Positions 35,581 through 44,999 are shown, counted from the first letter of the stretch. The stretch: DNA of 57,570 nt from an uncultured Cetobacterium sp. (GCA_934085975.1 CAKOHT010000010.1:1-57570), one strand, 5' to 3'. A program made the numbers and translations. The notes: generated by a model not told the origin, from the sequence alone.

Positions 35581-36672
35581 TCACCCCTGCTCATTTAAAA
35601 AATTGTCTAATTTCAAAAAATGTTGCTCTCCATCTTGGGCTGCTTTTATAAGAATATCTGTGGGCAACGCCTTATTTTCTTTAAATTTTTCAAAACTCAA
35701 TCCCTGCAAGTTCTCTAAAGAAGCATAGTTTTGTTTAAATTCTAAATCTTCTAAAACATTTGTCATTTTTTTACTATACACTATTGGAAAAACAGTTTTT
35801 TTAAGAACAAATCCCAATATCATTGCATGGAATCTTGTTGCTACAACACTATCTGCTCTATTTAATATTTCCAATGCTTCATTCATATCTCCTCTATAAA
35901 AGTATTTAGAGATATACTTATGCTGTTCATTCGGTATCATATTCAGTAATCTCTTTATTGCCTCCTCATCTTTTTCTCCTTGACAAAAAGACATAAATTT
36001 AACTTTTTTTCCACTTTTTATAATATCTAAAGTCAGTGTTTTTAGTCTATTAAAGTACTCTGATTCTATTCCTGAAAATCCCTGTCTAGCTGATGGCAAT
36101 ATTATAGAAAATAAAACATAGTCCCCTTTTACTTCTACATCTTGCTTTAAGCTAAAAACTATATCTTTTCCAAATCTTATATTTTCTAAATCTTTAAAAA
36201 GTTCATATGAATATTTTTCTCTAAAACATACATCTTTACACTCTTTAAAAAATTCATGATACATATTTTTGAAATTTTCACTCCTATAGGGACCAAAATT
36301 TGCTCCTAAAATAAAATAATTTTTTCCAAACTCCAGATTTCTTTTTCTAATTTTAAAATCTTCTTCTGAGAAGTCATTTTCTATAAAAATTGATCCCCCT
36401 ATATTGACAACCCCATCTAACTCTTTTGCTTTTAAATCCTCCAATATATTTGAAACTCCAAATTTTCTCCCTAAACGAAACAATATCTTTTTTGCAAAAG
36501 TGTCATTATATAAAATTTTTAAGTTATTTGTCTCAATCCCTTTTAAGTTTTCATATTCAGGAGTGGCAAAAAGATAAAACTCTGTATCCTTATATCTTTC
36601 ACAAAGCATCTTTATAAAAAGATCATCTCCTAAATTTAACTGTGCATATGCTTTTATTAATATTTTTTTCAC
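35581..36672 (-). CDS. Polysaccharide pyruvyl transferase family protein (GTG start)
   Basis: A 363-residue cytoplasmic protein with the family N-terminus KILIKAYAQLNLGDDLFIKML (shown as a landmark at 2-22), VNIGGSIFIEND (about 89), and the C-terminal ADSVVATRFHAMILGFVLKK (about 275). These enzymes add pyruvate ketals to glycans from phosphoenolpyruvate. GTG start after GAGGGATA. It sits between a GT2 and a flippase, suggesting a pyruvylated surface glycan. Family call is good; the acceptor sugar is unknown. Confidence 0.85.
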   Translation of the reverse strand: MKKILIKAYAQLNLGDDLFIKMLCERYKDTEFYLFATPEYENLKGIETNNLKILYNDTFAKKILFRLGRKFGVSNILEDLKAKELDGVVNIGGSIFIENDFSEEDFKIRKRNLEFGKNYFILGANFGPYRSENFKNMYHEFFKECKDVCFREKYSYELFKDLENIRFGKDIVFSLKQDVEVKGDYVLFSIILPSARQGFSGIESEYFNRLKTLTLDIIKSGKKVKFMSFCQGEKDEEAIKRLLNMIPNEQHKYISKYFYRGDMNEALEILNRADSVVATRFHAMILGFVLKKTVFPIVYSKKMTNVLEDLEFKQNYASLENLQGLSFEKFKENKALPTDILIKAAQDGEQHFLKLDNFLNEQG

Positions 36673-36683
36673 TATCCCTCACC

Positions 36684-37637
36684 CTATTTTATTGTTAACA
36701 GTTTTTTTACTCGTTTAAGCCACATCATTTTTAGTCTAAAAACTCTGTAGTAATAATATACTTTTATATCTACGGTCTCTATCTCTTTTAAACTATCTAT
36801 CTCCTCTTTTATCTTTAAATAAAAATTTTTCCAATTTTTCACTTTGTTTTCACTCAATCTTTGAAGCACATCAAAAGGATACTTTATACCGTGATATTTA
36901 AAACATTCCCTAACTTTATTTATATTCTCCTCATACACTCCATTTCGCTTATAAAAAGAGATTAACGCTCTTATAACACTGTAGATATCTGTCCTATTTT
37001 TATAATTATTTGAAACTGAATTTTGGTTCATAAAATAGTTATAATAGGGTTTATCTATTAAAACTATATTCTCGCTGTAAAAAAAAGTGACAAAATTAAA
37101 GAACATATCCTCACCAGTATAGATATCTAGTAAAAATTTGATGTTATTATTTTCTAAAATCTCTCTTCTATATATTTTATTACACGGGGATGCAAACCAC
37201 TCCGTCGTACAATCTGTATACTCATCTTTACTTTTTTTTTCAAAAATTCTAACTTCCGAGAGAATCTCCATATTTTCATTTAACTTTTTAAATCCACATA
37301 TAACAACATCTGCTCGTTTCTCTTCGGCTTTTTCTACCATATCCATATACATCTCTTTGTCTACCCAATCATCCGAATCTAAAAAAGCTATGTACTTTCC
37401 CTTAGCCATTGATATTCCGAGATTTCTAGCAAAACTACATCCACCATTTTTCACTTTTCTATATACTATATTTTTATTATTTTTGGATATTTCCAGACAA
37501 ATCTCAGATGTTTTATCTATTGATCCATCATCTATAACTATTATCTCAATCTCTTTTAAGTTTTGATCTAAAAGAGAATTTAGACATCTTTCAATATATT
37601 TTTCAACATTATAAGCTGGAATTATAACACTTAACAT
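36684..37637 (-). CDS. Glycosyltransferase family 2
   Basis: A 317-residue GT-A glycosyltransferase. It shows LSVIIPAYNVEKYIERCLNSL at the N-terminus, VIDDGSIDKT (34-43), the DxD-like AFLDSDDWVD (about 88-97) and a GEDMFFNF acidic site (about 190). The C-terminus is basic and without membrane helices. It transfers a nucleotide sugar onto a growing glycan at the inner face of the membrane. It is the first gene of the three-gene cluster, starting after AAAAGGAG. Confidence 0.9.
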   Translation of the reverse strand: MLSVIIPAYNVEKYIERCLNSLLDQNLKEIEIIVIDDGSIDKTSEICLEISKNNKNIVYRKVKNGGCSFARNLGISMAKGKYIAFLDSDDWVDKEMYMDMVEKAEEKRADVVICGFKKLNENMEILSEVRIFEKKSKDEYTDCTTEWFASPCNKIYRREILENNNIKFLLDIYTGEDMFFNFVTFFYSENIVLIDKPYYNYFMNQNSVSNNYKNRTDIYSVIRALISFYKRNGVYEENINKVRECFKYHGIKYPFDVLQRLSENKVKNWKNFYLKIKEEIDSLKEIETVDIKVYYYYRVFRLKMMWLKRVKKLLTIK

Positions 37638-37721
37638 CTAGTTCTCCTTTTATTCTTAACTTTCTTTTAAATTATATAATGATATATCTAATAATTCAAA
37701 TAATTTTACACCTTAGTAAAC

Positions 37722-37749
37722 AAAAAAAGCTGAATCAAGTTCAGCTTTT
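37722..37749 (-). terminator. Terminator of rpmE-upp
   Basis: AAAAGCTGAA (37725-37734) and TTCAGCTTTT (37740-37749), ten-base stem, with a seven-T run on the minus strand. Confidence 0.87.
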
Positions 37750-37753
37750 CTTA

Positions 37754-38377
37754 CTACTTTGTTCCAAATATTCTATCTCCACAATCTCCCAATCCAGGAT
37801 AGATATACCCATTTGCATCCAATCCTTGATCTATTTTTGCTGTATAGATCGCCACATCTGGATGCGTTTGTAAAACTTTTGCTATACCTTCTGGTGCAGC
37901 TACTAAGCACATAAACACTATGTTTTTTACTCCAGCATTTTTCAAATAGTCTATTGCATATATTGCCGATCCACCAGTTGCCAACATTGGATCAACTAAT
38001 ATCACTTGCTTATTTTGAACATCTACAGGAAGTTTACAGTAGTAATAAACAGGTTGTAGAGTTTCTTCATCTCTATAAACCCCTATATGCCCTATTTTTG
38101 CTGTTGGAATTAACGACACTATTCCATCTACCATCCCTAATCCAGCTCTCAATATAGGCACAACCGCAATATTCGTTCCAAGTGTATATCCAGTCGTTTT
38201 CATCAGAGGAGTTTCAACTTCAATCTCATCTAAAACTAAATTTTTTGTCACCTCATAAGTCATCAATTTTGATATCTCATTTAAGTTTTCTCTAAATGAT
38301 TTTGTATCCGTATTTTTATTTCTTAACAATGTTAATTTATGTTGTATTAGTGGATGATTTATTTCTATTACAGCCAT
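37754..38377 (-). CDS. upp: Uracil phosphoribosyltransferase
   Basis: The enzyme salvages uracil to UMP using PRPP. The 207 residues are normal length. Signatures are [23 protein letters not shown] at the start (a landmark at about 7-29), [13 protein letters not shown] (about 72-84), the PRPP loop [11 protein letters not shown] (about 128-138) and the C-terminal [17 protein letters not shown]. Start after GGGAGGTTAAA. It lies after rpmE with a hairpin between, so partly by read-through. Confidence 0.97.
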   Translation of the reverse strand: MAVIEINHPLIQHKLTLLRNKNTDTKSFRENLNEISKLMTYEVTKNLVLDEIEVETPLMKTTGYTLGTNIAVVPILRAGLGMVDGIVSLIPTAKIGHIGVYRDEETLQPVYYYCKLPVDVQNKQVILVDPMLATGGSAIYAIDYLKNAGVKNIVFMCLVAAPEGIAKVLQTHPDVAIYTAKIDQGLDANGYIYPGLGDCGDRIFGTK

Positions 38378-38404
38378 TTTAACCTCCCTAGTTTATATTT
38401 TTTT

Positions 38405-38432
38405 AAAAAAAAACAGGACATAGTCCCGTTTT
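38405..38432 (-). terminator. Terminator or attenuator between rpmE and upp
   Basis: AAAACAGGAC (38410-38419) pairs with GTCCCGTTTT (38423-38432), one G-U pair, three-base loop, followed on the minus strand by a T-run (38409-38405 onward). It lies right after the rpmE stop, upstream of upp. Confidence 0.8.
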
Positions 38433-38433
38433 C

Positions 38434-38646
38434 TTATTTCTTTAATCCAAACTTCTTATTGAATTGCTCTACTCTTCCAGCTGCGTCTACGAACTTAGCT
38501 TTTCCTGTGTAGAATGGGTGACAGTTTGAACAAACAGCTATTTTAAGCTCGTCTCCCTTTGCTAAAGTCGATCTTGTTTCGAATTTGTTTCCACACGTAC
38601 AATCAACAGTTATTACTTTGTAATTTGGATGAATTCCTTTTCTCAT
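38434..38646 (-). CDS. rpmE: 50S ribosomal protein L31
   Basis: A 70-residue zinc-type L31. N-terminal [14 protein letters not shown], then cysteines in CTCGNKF (about 16-22) and [11 protein letters not shown] (about 37-47), i.e. the zinc-binding (C+) form. The ATG at 38646 follows GGAAGGTGA; a GTG three codons earlier overlaps that site. It has its own strong promoter (38686-38714). Confidence 0.97.
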   Translation of the reverse strand: MRKGIHPNYKVITVDCTCGNKFETRSTLAKGDELKIAVCSNCHPFYTGKAKFVDAAGRVEQFNKKFGLKK

Positions 38647-38685
38647 TAATTTCACCTTCCTAAAATCTTTCTATTTATCGTAAGG

Positions 38686-38714
38686 ATTATATCACAATTT
38701 TTTAACTTTTGCAA
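38686..38714 (-). promoter_or_regulatory. Promoter of rpmE
   Basis: TTGCAA (38714-38709) and TATAAT (38691-38686) with a 17-base spacer and an extended TG, minus strand. The remaining plus-strand part of this 172-base gap serves the RNase HI gene. Confidence 0.75.
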
Positions 38715-38818
38715 CATTTTTTTACTAGTGGTTCAAAATTTTTTACTATTTTACTCTCTTTCCTTTTTATTTTTTTTAAATTTATGATAAAATAGTATAA
38801 AACTTTAGAGGGAGAGTT

Positions 38819-39439
38819 ATGGCTACAAAATACTACGCTTTTATTATAGATAAAGAAAACTACTCAAAAATTGTCACTTCTTGGTCTGAGTGCCAAAGTG
38901 CTACCTTGGGAAAAAATGCTCGTTATAAGTCTTTTAAGACCGAAACTGAAGCCAAAGAATGGTTAAAAAATGGTGGATTATATGAGGATAGGAAATTAAA
39001 AATTCAAGAAGCTAAAAATAACTTAGAGGATGGTATCTATTTTGACGCTGGAACTGGAAGAGGGATAGGGGTCGAAGTCAGAGTTACCAACCGTTTTGGA
39101 GTTTCTCTACTGGACGATATTATGCCCGAAAAAATGATAAATGAATTTGGCAATTATCTCGCTCCACAAGGTAGTACCAATAATTATGGAGAATTGATAG
39201 GTATCTTTTTAGCTATCGATATAGCTTTAAGAAAGCGGAGTTTTAAAATTTTTGGTGATAGTAAATTAATTATTGATTATTGGTCCAAAGGGCATTATAA
39301 TAAAACGTCACTAAATGAAAAAACTATAGACCTTATTAAGAAAACCACTGAAAAAAGAGTGAAATTTGAAAGTTTAGGCGGAACTATTCAACACGTTTCT
39401 GGGGATATTAACCCTGCAGATTTAGGTTTTCACAAATAA
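38819..39439 (+). CDS. Ribonuclease HI with N-terminal hybrid-binding domain
   Basis: A 206-residue nuclease cutting RNA in RNA-DNA hybrids. The N-terminal viroplasmin-like domain (about 1-50) has KYYAFIID, SWSECQSATLG and ARYKSFKTETEAKEWL. The catalytic domain (about 68-206) keeps four acidic residues: YFDAGTGRG, NNYGELIGIFLAI, FGDSKLIIDYW and DINPADLGFHK. The catalytic aspartate is in DAG rather than the usual DGS or DGA. The arrangement resembles eukaryote-like RNase H1. Start after AGAGGGAGAG. Confidence 0.87.
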   Translation: MATKYYAFIIDKENYSKIVTSWSECQSATLGKNARYKSFKTETEAKEWLKNGGLYEDRKLKIQEAKNNLEDGIYFDAGTGRGIGVEVRVTNRFGVSLLDDIMPEKMINEFGNYLAPQGSTNNYGELIGIFLAIDIALRKRSFKIFGDSKLIIDYWSKGHYNKTSLNEKTIDLIKKTTEKRVKFESLGGTIQHVSGDINPADLGFHK

Positions 39440-39456
39440 ATTGGGAGGAATAATAT

Positions 39457-40140
39457 ATGGAGTTTGAACTATTTAGTAAATTACATCTTTTTTATCTTTT
39501 GGGTTATTCACTACTTTTTCTATTTCTTTATTTTGGGGTTGCACATAACCCACAACCAAAAAAAATTGTGAGAATTATCTCCTTTGCCGTCCTATTAATC
39601 AAATGCGGTGAAATTTTTATTAAATACAAACTGATTGGTGAAGCATGGTACCAATTGCTTCCATTACACCTTTGTAACATAACGCTTATATTTGCAATAT
39701 TTGGGTCTATATTTAGGTTCACACCCTTTTTATATGCAACCTTTTTCTGGTCTCTCGGAGCTGTTTTTGCTCTACTGACACCTGAAGTGAGAGAAACGTT
39801 CCCTCATTTCTTCAATATAAGCTTTTTCTCAACACATTTCTACATAATTTTTATTGCCATAGTGGAGTATAAAGTTTTTAAATTGAGGCCCTCTTTGGAG
39901 TCTTGGACAGGTTCTTTCATTGGTTTAAATATTATTGCAGCTGGGGTTTATTTTATAAATACAGTTCTTGGAACAAACTATCTCTACATCAATAGAAAGC
40001 CCACGTTCTCCTCACCTCTCAACTATTTTGGAGAGTGGCCCTACTATATAATCGTAGTCGAGTTTGCCTATATCACCTTAACTTTACTTTTGCTATTTCT
40101 ATTCAAAAAAAAAGACTATAAAATAAAAGTAAACAGGTAG
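39457..40140 (+). CDS. TIGR02206/YwaF-family membrane protein
   Basis: A 227-residue inner-membrane protein with seven predicted helices. The YwaF-like motif WYQLLPLHLCNIT (about 64-76) is present, as is a further PYYIIVVEFAYI helix near the end. No function is established for the family. It is 17 bases after the RNase HI gene behind GGGAGGAATAAT and shares its terminator at 40131-40159, so the two are an operon. Confidence 0.75.
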   Translation: MEFELFSKLHLFYLLGYSLLFLFLYFGVAHNPQPKKIVRIISFAVLLIKCGEIFIKYKLIGEAWYQLLPLHLCNITLIFAIFGSIFRFTPFLYATFFWSLGAVFALLTPEVRETFPHFFNISFFSTHFYIIFIAIVEYKVFKLRPSLESWTGSFIGLNIIAAGVYFINTVLGTNYLYINRKPTFSSPLNYFGEWPYYIIVVEFAYITLTLLLLFLFKKKDYKIKVNR

Positions 40141-40159
40141 AGAAATTCTACCTGTTTTT
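40131..40159. terminator. Terminator of RNase HI operon
   Basis: AAACAGGTAGA (40131-40141) pairs with TCTACCTGTTT (40147-40157), then TT. Its first bases are within the YwaF-like stop region. It faces the converging yigZ gene and may also end it. Confidence 0.85.
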
Positions 40160-40733
40160 ACATTATTACCAATATATCTTTGATCTCTTTTAACTTCTCC
40201 AATGTTTCATTAGAAACTTTCACTCTATATGTCACACGCTCATTAAAATCTTTGTTTAATAACTCTTCATTTCCATTTATCAACAGGGTCTCCACTTCAT
40301 TTATTCTTTCATAAGAAAAATCCAATAGACATTCAACTCTTTCTATAAACTCCACAACTTCGCCCTCTAGAATTGCTAATTTTGCAGTTTTAGCGTAATT
40401 TCTTACCAATCCTCCAGCTCCTAGTTTTATCCCTCCAAAATATCTTGTTGCCACTACCACTACATTATTAACTTCCATATAAGTCAATATCTCACCCATA
40501 GGTTTTCCAGCTGTTCCACTCGGTTCACCGTCGTCATCAGCCTTAAAGTACTCTTGCCCATTGTCAATAACTCTATAAACAGTACAATTATGAGTAGCAT
40601 CTGGGTGCATCTCCCTAATCATATCTATAAAATCTTCAGCCTCCTCTTTCGTAGAGATTGGCTTAGCATATCCTATAAATTTTGATTTTTTCTCTTCAAA
40701 CTCTATTCTTACTGCCTTTTTTATACTTTTCAT
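40158..40733 (-). CDS. YigZ/IMPACT family protein
   Basis: A 191-residue protein of the UPF0029/IMPACT family. The conserved N-terminal domain has KKSKFIGYAKPISTKEEA (about 15-32), HPDATHNCTVYRV (about 48), DDDGEPSGTAGKPM (about 65-78) and VVVATRYFGGIKLGAGGLVRNY, a landmark run near 93-114. The C-terminal part is a DUF1949-like ferredoxin fold. Function is not settled; translation-linked in eukaryotes. The ATG at 40733 follows AGGAGTT; a TTG directly before it is ignored. It lies four bases after the M50 gene. Confidence 0.88.
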   Translation of the reverse strand: MKSIKKAVRIEFEEKKSKFIGYAKPISTKEEAEDFIDMIREMHPDATHNCTVYRVIDNGQEYFKADDDGEPSGTAGKPMGEILTYMEVNNVVVVATRYFGGIKLGAGGLVRNYAKTAKLAILEGEVVEFIERVECLLDFSYERINEVETLLINGNEELLNKDFNERVTYRVKVSNETLEKLKEIKDILVIM

Positions 40734-40737
40734 CAAT

Positions 40738-41337
40738 CTAACTCCTAATTATTATATCTATAAATCTCACTAAAATATTGTATATGGGAGACATCATTTT
40801 ATCCAAAACTCCAAAATAGCTCAACACTACTATAAATAAAATACCATACGTATCCAAGCTAAATATCCTCACTCTATCTTCACCAGTTAAAAACGAAGCC
40901 AGAACTCTAGATCCATCTAGTGGTGGAATCGGTAAAAGATTGAATGTTCCCAAAGCCATATTTATTATTATGAAATAGATTGATATACTGTTAAATGGGA
41001 TTAATCCATATTTTATTAAAATCGCCCCTACTATCATCAAGAGATAATTTGTTAAAACTCCCGCAATTGAAACTAGAAACTCCCCAACTCTTCCATTCCT
41101 AAAAGCAAAATAATTTACAGGCACTGGTTTAGCCCAACCAATTATGAAATTAGAACCACTTAACAGCATAAAAATTGGTATCAATGTCCCTATAGGGTCT
41201 AAGTGTTTCAACGGGTTTAAAGACAATCTCCCAGAATATTGGGCAGTTTTATCTCCACAGAATAATGCCATATATCCATGAGCTAGTTCATGTATCACCA
41301 AGCAAAATAGTAAAATTATAACTTTTAAAACAATCAT
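40738..41337 (-). CDS. M50-family site-2 protease
   Basis: A 199-residue intramembrane metalloprotease. Zinc motif HELAHGY (about 13-19) in the first helix, a second motif NLLPIPPLDGSRVLAS (about 132-147) and NPLKHLDPIGTLIP (about 39-52) are typical of the short bacterial M50 subgroup with four to six helices. No PDZ domain. The ATG at 41337 follows GAGGTGATGGAA; in-frame codons upstream lack a site and overlap comEC. Substrate unknown. Confidence 0.87.
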   Translation of the reverse strand: MIVLKVIILLFCLVIHELAHGYMALFCGDKTAQYSGRLSLNPLKHLDPIGTLIPIFMLLSGSNFIIGWAKPVPVNYFAFRNGRVGEFLVSIAGVLTNYLLMIVGAILIKYGLIPFNSISIYFIIINMALGTFNLLPIPPLDGSRVLASFLTGEDRVRIFSLDTYGILFIVVLSYFGVLDKMMSPIYNILVRFIDIIIRS

Positions 41338-41369
41338 TTCCATCACCTCATGTAAATAGCTTAACACAA

Positions 41370-42488
41370 CTATAATTCTAAAGTCAAATACGGAATTTCA
41401 CTCAGTAGTTGGACACTTTTTATTAAAATTATATATGTGTAATTTACTAATCCTATTGTTAAGAAATCTAAATAAAAGTTTGATAAAAATATTGTCATAA
41501 AACTGGTCATAATAAAAACTGATGCTATTGGAATTATAATTATGTTACTAAAAATTGAAAACAAAGGAATAGTATTAAAATATATGAAAAAAATTGGGGT
41601 CATACAAATTTGAATTGTCAAAGTCATCAATAACGTATTTAAGACTTTATTCAAATATTCATTTTTATATCTCCTTATCTTAGGAATTTTTTCATAGACA
41701 AAAATTATAGAAAATGCTGCTATGTATGACATCCAAAAAGATATGGAGTAAATCCAAGTAGGAAAAATTAAAAGCGAGCCACAAAAAGCTATCATAAAAC
41801 TTTTTTTACTATCTATCTTCTCATATAAAATATTTCCCAATAAATAGATTGCACCCATTATATATGCTCGAAATACTGATGGCGATTTACCCACAGAAAG
41901 GACATATAATGTCAAAACAATTATAACTAATATATATCGTTTTCTTTTGGAAATATTTAATTTTAATAGTAAAAATGATATTCCAGCTATAATTATGCCT
42001 ATGTGTAATCCAGATATTACTAGGAGATGAGCTGTTCCTGTGTATCTAAAGCTCTCTTTTATCTCTTCTCCGAGTAAATATCCCTCTCCTAAAATTGTCG
42101 CTCTCAAAAAATGTTCCAAATCAAGAGAGTAATTCTCACTTAATACCTTAATTTTTTTTATAAAAAAATCTTTCAATATATCTCTTTTTTCTTCTATCTC
42201 TTCCGTTTCTATTCTATACTGGACTCCCCATTTAGAACGTTCTATCTTTTGTACTTCACCTAAAATAATTTTCTCCCCATCCTCCACTCTATTCACTGTA
42301 AAATACATATTTTCTCTCGGATATTTACCATTTATATTTTCAATTTTTCCCCTTCCTGCATCCACTCTCCCACTGACTTCAACGATATCCCCTATCTCAA
42401 CTCTCTCTTTAAAGGTTGTCAAATACAGCCTAAAAAAGAAAATTGAGGCAAAAATTAAAATTAATGCCCCAATCTCTGTTTTTTTCAA
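41370..42488 (-). CDS. Short ComEC/Rec2-family membrane protein
   Basis: A 372-residue protein with an N-terminal helix, a small OB-like external domain (about 30-110) and a ComEC channel core of several helices. Signature runs are HLLVISGLHIGIIIAGISF (about 153-171), VGKSPSVFRAYIMGA (about 201) and SFWMSYIAAFSIIF (about 251). ComEC moves DNA across the inner membrane during transformation. The usual C-terminal metallo-beta-lactamase domain is absent; the frame ends naturally. Function in DNA uptake is therefore uncertain. No other competence genes adjoin. Confidence 0.8.
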   Translation of the reverse strand: MKKTEIGALILIFASIFFFRLYLTTFKERVEIGDIVEVSGRVDAGRGKIENINGKYPRENMYFTVNRVEDGEKIILGEVQKIERSKWGVQYRIETEEIEEKRDILKDFFIKKIKVLSENYSLDLEHFLRATILGEGYLLGEEIKESFRYTGTAHLLVISGLHIGIIIAGISFLLLKLNISKRKRYILVIIVLTLYVLSVGKSPSVFRAYIMGAIYLLGNILYEKIDSKKSFMIAFCGSLLIFPTWIYSISFWMSYIAAFSIIFVYEKIPKIRRYKNEYLNKVLNTLLMTLTIQICMTPIFFIYFNTIPLFSIFSNIIIIPIASVFIMTSFMTIFLSNFYLDFLTIGLVNYTYIILIKSVQLLSEIPYLTLEL

Positions 42489-42497
42489 TGCCCCCTC

Positions 42498-43790
42498 CTA
42501 TTCATTATATTTAAAATAAAATATATATGAGATTACAAAGGATATCGCTGAAAATATTGCCGACGAATATATTCCAAACTTTGTCACCTCTCCACTTCCT
42601 CTTAAAACTAGCATCAACGGTAATACCACTATTGACACTAAAAATGCCATTTTTAAGAAAAATCCTTGAATTCCAAAACAAACCCCTTCAATTCTATTAT
42701 TTATTCTTTTGCTTATTTTTTCACTTATATCACTCATCATTGCTGGTGGAAATATAAATGCTGCCCCTGATATCGGTATTCCTAAAAGTGCGAATATTAA
42801 AAATCCATACTTTACAGGTATAACTCTTCCCAGCAGTGCTAAAGCTACTGTTAATAATATCAAACCGACTAAAGAAGCCAGCATGATTTTTCTGTATCCA
42901 AATTTTCGAGATAGTTTATTTACAGGATAAAAAAATAAAGCTGATGCCCCGAATAATAGAGCTGATGCAATAGTTATTGTTTCTTTCCCATATCCCATTA
43001 TATCTTCAACGTAGTAGTTCATCATAGCTCTTAAAGAGTTAAATCCTACAAAGAAAAATAATAGTCCCAGCAAATAATTCTTAAAATCTCTATCTTTTAT
43101 TACCTCTTTTAAAATATCTTTTATATTTCCAACGTGCTCGATAGGTCTTGAGTATTTTTTTTCTGGAACTAAAAATACAGTTACATATAGCCCTAAAACA
43201 CATAGAACACTCAAAGATATAACCATTCCTCTGATTCCTACTAAAGTATTCCCATGTCCAAAATACTTGATTAAAACTCCGGGTAAAATCATTGCAATTG
43301 CACTGTACAACAATCTAAAAACCGATTGCCATGTGGAGAGATTCAATCTCTCTTCAGAATTTTCACCTATCTCTGGTATTAAAGCGTTGTATGGTGCTCC
43401 TACAACTGTATAAAAAGTAAAAAATAACGATCCCACCAGTGCCAAATAAATAAATGTTCCCTCTTCACTCACCATTGGAGGATAAAAAAATGCCACCGTT
43501 GTTATGCCCAGTGGAATAGCTCCTACGGCGATAAATGGAATTCGCCTTCCCCATCTGCTATTAAATTTATCCGACATATATCCAACCACTGGGTCTGAAA
43601 TCATATCTACAACTCTAGAAATAGCTAATGCTAATGAAATTAAAACTGGGGTCAAAAAAGGTTTAAGTCCCGAATTTTCTGGTGGAAGATAAAAGTATAG
43701 TATCCACTGTGCAAATATTTGATCCACAATGGCGTAGCTCACTCCCACTCCATAAAATATCTGTGTTTCTAAAGGTATTCTCTGTTTCAA
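42498..43790 (-). CDS. GPH-family sugar:cation symporter (TTG start)
   Basis: A 430-residue, twelve-helix transporter of the glycoside-pentoside-hexuronide group (MelB-like). It has IFYGVGVSYAIVDQIF at the start, RVVDMISDPVVGYMSDKFNSRWGRR as a landmark run near 61-85, with conserved acidic residues in helix 2, and an ALLGIPISGAAFIFPPAMMSD run near 333-353. The start is TTG after GAGGAGG, overlapping the cca stop by four bases (TTGA). The sugar is unknown; no catabolic genes are near. Confidence 0.85.
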   Translation of the reverse strand: MKQRIPLETQIFYGVGVSYAIVDQIFAQWILYFYLPPENSGLKPFLTPVLISLALAISRVVDMISDPVVGYMSDKFNSRWGRRIPFIAVGAIPLGITTVAFFYPPMVSEEGTFIYLALVGSLFFTFYTVVGAPYNALIPEIGENSEERLNLSTWQSVFRLLYSAIAMILPGVLIKYFGHGNTLVGIRGMVISLSVLCVLGLYVTVFLVPEKKYSRPIEHVGNIKDILKEVIKDRDFKNYLLGLLFFFVGFNSLRAMMNYYVEDIMGYGKETITIASALLFGASALFFYPVNKLSRKFGYRKIMLASLVGLILLTVALALLGRVIPVKYGFLIFALLGIPISGAAFIFPPAMMSDISEKISKRINNRIEGVCFGIQGFFLKMAFLVSIVVLPLMLVLRGSGEVTKFGIYSSAIFSAISFVISYIFYFKYNE

Positions 43791-44992
43791 ATCTTTTCCT
43801 CCTCTACCAATTCTAGTAAATATTCTTTTCTATTCAATTTAGGATTTTTCAAAACTATATCCAAAGATCTATTTAAAAGTTCTTTTATTTTCTTTCCATC
43901 TTTTATTCCTAACTCCAATATATCTTTACCTGAAATAGAGAGGTCTTTTAAAAAAATAGGCTCACCATTGGATGTAATTTCATTGAACCACTCTTTTTTT
44001 GAAGATATATCTACTCTTAGTCCCTCTATTTTCAATGCACTTTCAAAATCCTTTATTCCCATAATTCCAATCATTTTTTTCATCTCGTATTTACTACAAA
44101 TATCTTTTCTTTTTTTTAAACTCTTAATTATATTCAAAATTGATTTTTTACTTTTATTGTCTAATTTTAGCAAATTTAACTCCACTTCATTTTCATAAAA
44201 TATAATTATTAGCTTTGGTATTAGGCGTTCCTCTGACAAAAAAATCTCATCTATTTTATTCATATCCTCCAGCATATTTTTTAGACTGATACTTTTATTT
44301 GTCTTTGGAAACAACTCCTCAAAAATACCCAATTCATATAAAAGTCTAAAAGATTCACTTGAATTCTCTCCTCTTAGTATCTTAAAGAATTCATCTTGAA
44401 CTCTTTCAAGCGATACTCTTTTTATCTCACTTTTACACTCTTTTATTGCAATTTTTGTTGACTCCAATATATATAATTTTTTTTCCCCTGCGATTCTTAC
44501 TCCTCTTAGTATCCTTAGAGGGTCCTCCTTCACTCTTCTTCTACCATCCCCTACAAATCTAAGTACCCTATTTTTTATATCCTCTTTTTCTCTTACTGAT
44601 GGATAGATTAAATTGCTTCCGTCGTAAGCTATCGCATTAACTGTGAAATCCCTTCTTTTCAAATCCTCATAAATATCCCGTATGAACTCTATTTCGGTTA
44701 TATTCCTAAAAGTTGTAAAGGATACATCCTTTCTTAATCTAGCTATTTCATAACTTTTTCCTCGATAAACTATTTGAATTATCCCAAAAGCTTTTCCAAT
44801 CTCTTTCGGTGAGTAATCCTTAAAGATATCTTTTAATTTTGAGTACTCAATATCTGTACAAAAATCACAATCTTTCGGTTTTAATCCAAGAAGGTAGTCT
44901 CTTATATAGCCTCCTACAACATACCCCTTACCATAAGTATTTAAAATATCTAAAATATTTTTTATATCCTCTGTCAATCTTACTCTTTCCAT
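43787..44992 (-). CDS. cca: CCA tRNA nucleotidyltransferase
   Basis: A 401-residue class II nucleotidyltransferase of the CCA-adding/poly(A) polymerase family. It has VVGGYIRDYLLGLKPKDCDFC (a landmark at 20-40) with the catalytic DCDF pair, the ERLKRRDFTVNAIAYD-like RRDFTVNAIAYD (about 107-118) and LRILRGVRIAGE (about 155). It finishes tRNA 3' ends; CCA versus A-adding specificity cannot be read by eye. Start after GAGGTACT, 7 bases past tmcAL. Confidence 0.9.
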   Translation of the reverse strand: MERVRLTEDIKNILDILNTYGKGYVVGGYIRDYLLGLKPKDCDFCTDIEYSKLKDIFKDYSPKEIGKAFGIIQIVYRGKSYEIARLRKDVSFTTFRNITEIEFIRDIYEDLKRRDFTVNAIAYDGSNLIYPSVREKEDIKNRVLRFVGDGRRRVKEDPLRILRGVRIAGEKKLYILESTKIAIKECKSEIKRVSLERVQDEFFKILRGENSSESFRLLYELGIFEELFPKTNKSISLKNMLEDMNKIDEIFLSEERLIPKLIIIFYENEVELNLLKLDNKSKKSILNIIKSLKKRKDICSKYEMKKMIGIMGIKDFESALKIEGLRVDISSKKEWFNEITSNGEPIFLKDLSISGKDILELGIKDGKKIKELLNRSLDIVLKNPKLNRKEYLLELVEEEKI

Positions 44993-44999
44993 AGTACCT

